Assembly (NCBI RefSeq): GCF_011058155.1
Contig: NZ_JAALFC010000010.1
Span: 16,964 to 80,963, forward strand
Source of the DNA: Litoribacterium kuwaitense
Lineage (GTDB): Bacteria; Bacillota; Bacilli; Bacillales; DSM-28697
Length of the DNA stretch: 64,000 nucleotides
Direction of reading: 5' to 3'
Position 1 is the first letter of the stretch; each line of letters starts with the position of its first letter. Below the pieces are notes generated by a model. It saw nothing but the letters and a program-made list of their open reading frames with translations, was not told the DNA's origin and ran no database searches. The position numbers were made by a program, and so were the translations under genes. Shown here in pieces: positions 61,625 to 64,000 of the stretch.

Positions 61625-61919
61625 TTGGCTTTCGGTCAAGTACGTCTTTAGACGTACTAATTGGCCGAACGTATGTTATCATAAGAGTATGAAGTGTTCT
61701 TTGAAAACTGGATATACGAGGTTGCATGGAGAAACTAATCATGCGAAAACCAAGCGAATCCTTCCATGCGTAAAATATCCAAGGTACGAAAGAAACTCCG
61801 AATCGTCGGACATCTAGGGCAGGAACTTCCCGAAGTAACGCTCATGGAGACGAAAGGTTGCTTTCGTCGTGGAAGTGAGAAGCTCCCACTTCAAGCGAAG
61901 CTAAGTGGTGAGTGGTTCA
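61625..61919 (+). mobile_element. IS200/IS605-family remnant (IS1341-like, transposase-less)
   Basis: About 295 bases with both ends but almost no transposase. A left-end-like imperfect hairpin is formed by AAGTACGTCT/AGACGTACT (61637-61656). The right half encodes, in frame, HLGQELPEVTLMETKGCFRR, a C-terminal tail often seen on TnpB proteins. The right end has the subterminal hairpin GTGAGAAGCTCCCACTTC and finishes AAGTGGTGAGTGGTTCA at 61919, very similar to the right end of the element at 63621 (AAGCTCCCACTTC, AAGTGGGGGGTAGTTCA). It behaves like a non-autonomous derivative. The left boundary is approximate. Confidence 0.6.
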
Positions 61920-62526
61920 CTGAATGAACTTCACCTCCAGTCCCTGATTCTATCGTTAAAGTTGAAACAGGCGAATTGTTTTCCACGTCAATAATTTGTA
62001 CTTCTATAGCAGAGGGATTGTCTACAACATTGACAATTTCTTTTTTCCAAAACGGGTTTTTCATATGCCAAAATTCATAATCTATGTACTCACCCTGCTC
62101 ATATCTCCCTAAATCAATTTCTATCCATTCTCCTTCTTCGCCTTCTTCGATTTGCACAGACGTTCTAATTTCTGGTGAAAATACTAATTTAAATGCGCGG
62201 ACATCTTGATACAAAAAATAAAAGGTGATAACGAGCGAAATGACAAGTACAGGAGTGATACTTAGCAAAACCGTTTTCCGCCTCTGACTAACGCGTTGTT
62301 CTTTACTGATTTCTTCAACCATCATACTGTCCTCCCTCAATAATTGATCTAAAGAAATGTCTAAAGCGTCACTTAATTGAACCAATGTACTTAAATCAGG
62401 ATAATTTCTCTCGCTTTCCCAGTTAGATATGGCTGAACGCGAAACATTTAACAAGTCGGCCAAATCTTGTTGCGTAAGTTGTTTCTCTTTTCTCTGTCGT
62501 TTGATTTTTTCTCCAATTGAATCCAT
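61891..62526 (-). CDS. XRE-family regulator with a membrane segment; C-terminus formed by IS sequence
   Basis: Protein of 211 residues starting at ATG 62526 (GGGGAGGAG upstream). Residues 1-65: HTH_3 domain (QLTQQDLADLLNVSRSAISN, WESERNYPDLSTLVQLSDAL). A linker leads to one membrane helix at about 84-106 (TVLLSITPVLVISLVITFYF) and an extracytoplasmic beta-rich domain with EGEEGEWIEIDLGRYEQGEY. The last ten codons (SVNHSPLSFA) lie inside the right end of the IS605-family remnant, so the natural C-terminus was replaced at about residue 201. Homologues of this plan occur beside small membrane proteins; target genes are unknown. Still likely to bind DNA. Confidence 0.8.
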   Translation of the reverse strand: MDSIGEKIKRQRKEKQLTQQDLADLLNVSRSAISNWESERNYPDLSTLVQLSDALDISLDQLLREDSMMVEEISKEQRVSQRRKTVLLSITPVLVISLVITFYFLYQDVRAFKLVFSPEIRTSVQIEEGEEGEWIEIDLGRYEQGEYIDYEFWHMKNPFWKKEIVNVVDNPSAIEVQIIDVENNSPVSTLTIESGTGGEVHSVNHSPLSFA

Positions 62527-62796
62527 CGTATCTCCTCCCCTATAAGCTAAATTCTATGGTTTCGATTATTGTAACGCACGCCACAATGCCTTACATATGA
62601 GAGATAAATTCAAGACAATGAATGACAGCGATGCTGACATGTTGATTTGACAAAATTTTTAGGGGTTTTAAAAAGTGTCCTTATGAGAAATGAATATTGC
62701 GAATCATCCGCATAATAAATGCTGGTGATATTGCGCTTCTAGAAAGTTGTCATATGCCTGATCAAAAGCGCCAGTTTATGCCTGGTGTTAAATCGC
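62527..62796. other. Intergenic region, nothing recognised
   Basis: About 270 AT-rich bases between the XRE gene and the nitroreductase terminator; presumably the XRE promoter. No operator or reading frame can be supported. Confidence 0.35.
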
Positions 62797-62845
62797 AAAA
62801 AAGTGTAGACAAAGTCGATATAGAAGGACTTTGCCTACACTTTTC
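62797..62845 (-). terminator. Terminator of the nitroreductase gene
   Basis: Stem AAAAGTGTAG-CAAAGTC/GACTTTG-CTACACTTTT of about 18 bp with one mismatch; six T follow on the minus strand. Confidence 0.85.
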
Positions 62846-62946
62846 TCAGGGATGAAACTTCGTCATTTTACTTGTCTTTAACAAATGCGCTCTTATCATC
62901 AAAAAATCACTTAAAGACGTAGCGTTCTTGTTTTTTCGAGCAAACC

Positions 62947-63555
62947 TCAATAAAATGGACCTTTCGTCACAACTGCTGACAGCCGATTGCGCGTATTCGG
63001 CTTTTCTTCTTCGCGCAGCGCTGCTGGCAAATCTTCAGGCTCTCCTCGATATCCGAGAGCGACCATCGCATGAATTGCATACGTTTCCGGTAGAGAAAGC
63101 TCATTACGAACTTTATCTCGGTCAAATCCGCCCATTGCATGAGCGACGAGACCAAGCATTGAAGCTTGTAAAGCGAGAGAAGCCCAAGCTGCCCCAGCAT
63201 CAAATGCGTGCGCACGGTTTGGGGTGGATCCATTGGGGCGAAGTGTGTCTGAAGCGATGACAAGCAGTACAGGAGCACGGCTCGCCCATGTGTAGTTAAA
63301 CTCATTTAAAAAGCTGCGAAACAGAGGTAAATGTTCCTCTGTATGTGCCACAAAGAAACGCCAAGGCTGATCATTGAAAGAAGATGGCGACCAATGCGCA
63401 GCCTCTAAAATCGTATACAGATCATCTTCTGAAACTGGCTGATCGGTAAAAGAACGCGACGACCAGCGATTTAAAAAGAGAGGACTTACGGAGTGCTCAG
63501 GCTGACGGGCTCCTTGGCCCTCTTGACGTAATGGTTGCTTTTTTTGTTTATCCAC
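62947..63555 (-). CDS. Nitroreductase-family flavoprotein
   Basis: FMN-dependent oxidoreductase of about 202 residues. The GTG at 63555 has AAAGGTG seven bases before it (TTG 63561 is too close). FMN-phosphate motif NRWSSRSFTDQPVSEDDLYT (about 29-48), SPSSFNDQPWRFFV, the dimer segment AGAAWASLALQASMLGLVAH and ALGYRGEPEDLP are all typical. Family members reduce nitro compounds, quinones or enones with NAD(P)H. Monocistronic; substrate unknown. Confidence 0.9.
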   Translation of the reverse strand: MDKQKKQPLRQEGQGARQPEHSVSPLFLNRWSSRSFTDQPVSEDDLYTILEAAHWSPSSFNDQPWRFFVAHTEEHLPLFRSFLNEFNYTWASRAPVLLVIASDTLRPNGSTPNRAHAFDAGAAWASLALQASMLGLVAHAMGGFDRDKVRNELSLPETYAIHAMVALGYRGEPEDLPAALREEEKPNTRNRLSAVVTKGPFY

Positions 63556-63621
63556 AGTCAATCACCTTTCGAATATTGTCTAATCATACTTTTCTTCAAA
63601 TATGATGATATTCCTCTATTT

Positions 63622-63800
63622 GAACTACCCCCCACTTAACACTCTTACGAGCTGTTTGAAGTGGGAGCTTCCTAAGAACACCAGCGTAACCGCCAGTTAT
63701 TGATTAGGCTATCCCCGTAGTTCCTACGGTTAGAAGCCTTATCGCTTCGTTTTTAAGATTTTGTCCTGCGTTCATATCTCGATTGTGATGTGTACCACAA
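63622..63800 (-). ncRNA. Predicted omega RNA (reRNA) overlapping the tnpB 3' end and right end
   Basis: In this family the right-end transcript forms the guide RNA of TnpB, with the guide taken from sequence just outside the element. Here the region from the tnpB stop to the right end has the expected hairpins (GGAAGCTCCCACTTC and the AAGTGGGGGG end); the guide would come from 63620 downward, inside the nitroreductase upstream region. Boundaries are not determinable by eye. Confidence 0.4.
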
Positions 63801-64000
63801 GAGGGGCAATTCCACTCACGAAGGTTGAGATTCTTAACGTCTTTGTTTTTATAGCCACAACAAGAACACAGTTGAGAACTTGCAAATATTTTTCCAACAA
63901 CAACTAATTGTTTGCCATACCATTTGCATTTATACTCTAACATTGCTCTGAATTGTGACCATGATGCTTCACTGATGGCTTTAGCTAACTTGTGGTTTTT
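63704..64000 (-). CDS. tnpB: TnpB RNA-guided nuclease (transposase OrfB), C-terminal 98 codons, partial
   Basis: C-terminal part of an IS605 OrfB/TnpB; the rest lies beyond 64000. The zinc ribbon is [15 protein letters not shown]...[13 protein letters not shown], with CxxC pairs, and the last RuvC aspartate is in [15 protein letters not shown]. The upstream visible residues [18 protein letters not shown] belong to the helix before the ribbon. It ends [11 protein letters not shown], a standard TnpB ending, and shows no damage in the visible part. TnpB is an RNA-guided DNA endonuclease and ancestor-type relative of Cas12. Confidence 0.9.
   Translation of the reverse strand, partial: KNHKLAKAISEASWSQFRAMLEYKCKWYGKQLVVVGKIFASSQLCSCCGYKNKDVKNLNLREWNCPSCGTHHNRDMNAGQNLKNEAIRLLTVGTTGIA

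Larger units (their letters stand above)
63621..64000 (-). mobile_element. 3' part of an IS605-family (IS1341/TnpB) element, cut by the window edge
   Basis: Contains the end of a tnpB gene and a right end with hairpin-forming AAGCTCCCACTTCAAAC and terminal AAGTGGGGGGTAGTTCA at 63621. The right end matches that of the remnant at 61919. Whether a tnpA is present lies beyond the window. Confidence 0.75.

Noticed and set aside
61482..61742. 86-codon minus-strand ORF next to the IS605 remnant
   Set aside because: It begins inside the element, has no ribosome site and no transposase motif.

Overview
The window reads as the chromosome of a low-to-moderate GC Gram-positive endospore-former of the Bacillaceae, probably an alkaliphilic Bacillus relative such as Shouchella/Alkalihalobacillus. 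This is inferred from strong AGGAGG ribosome sites, many TTG/GTG starts, acidic lipoprotein binding proteins, a FIMAH-type wall domain, and Fur-, PhoP- and CcpA-type sites. No search was possible, so the species is not established. No rRNA, tRNA, CRISPR array or prophage was seen.

Layout. 1-4.2 kb: oligopeptide ABC operon (binding protein, two permeases, ATPase cut by the left edge). 4.5-16.8 kb: mixed housekeeping and accessory genes: a DUF3899 membrane protein, a frameshifted adenine deaminase-like gene, broken nucleotide-kinase-like, methyltransferase and permease genes, a phosphotransferase, an M32 carboxypeptidase, an MFS exporter, acetyltransferases, OsmC, a Fur-controlled flavodoxin and a DJ-1/PfpI protein. 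16.9-23.4 kb: a purine-salvage-like operon in which a Pot-type ABC importer is co-transcribed with a nucleoside hydrolase and an adenine deaminase. 24.1-29.9 kb: a Ugp-type glycerol-3-phosphate ABC operon with two tandem binding proteins and PhoP-box-like repeats. 30.4-32.0 kb: an ArsR-DUF2087 regulator divergent from a ferritin-like/cupin fusion. 32.2-40.6 kb: a second peptide operon: XRE-cupin regulator, OppD, OppF, M19 dipeptidase, binding protein, OppB, OppC, proline iminopeptidase. 41.2-56.3 kb: a NUDIX gene and then a decaying, fucose-like glycan locus: GH95 fragment, lactonase, aldose dehydrogenase, membrane AraC regulator, lyase-like remnant, very large secreted beta-helix protein, LplA/B/C-type ABC importer. 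56.8-64 kb: DUF3006, PhnP-like hydrolase, rhodanese, PhyH dioxygenase with AraC regulator, an IS605-family remnant, an XRE membrane regulator, a nitroreductase, and the 3' end of a TnpB element cut by the right edge.

Two patterns cut across genes. First, at least eight interruptions in seven otherwise well-preserved genes are each repaired by adding one base, mostly in a short homopolymer. This looks more like systematic consensus error than biological decay, although a few loci (GH95 fragment, methyltransferase, lyase-like gene, SH3 protein) carry larger damage and do look dead. Second, a degenerate repeat of roughly 80-100 bp recurs in intergenic regions at least five times.

Functionally the window is dominated by import coupled to first-step catabolism: peptides with peptidases, nucleosides with hydrolase and deaminase, organophosphate under phosphate control, and deoxy-sugar glycans with glycosidase, dehydrogenase and lactonase.
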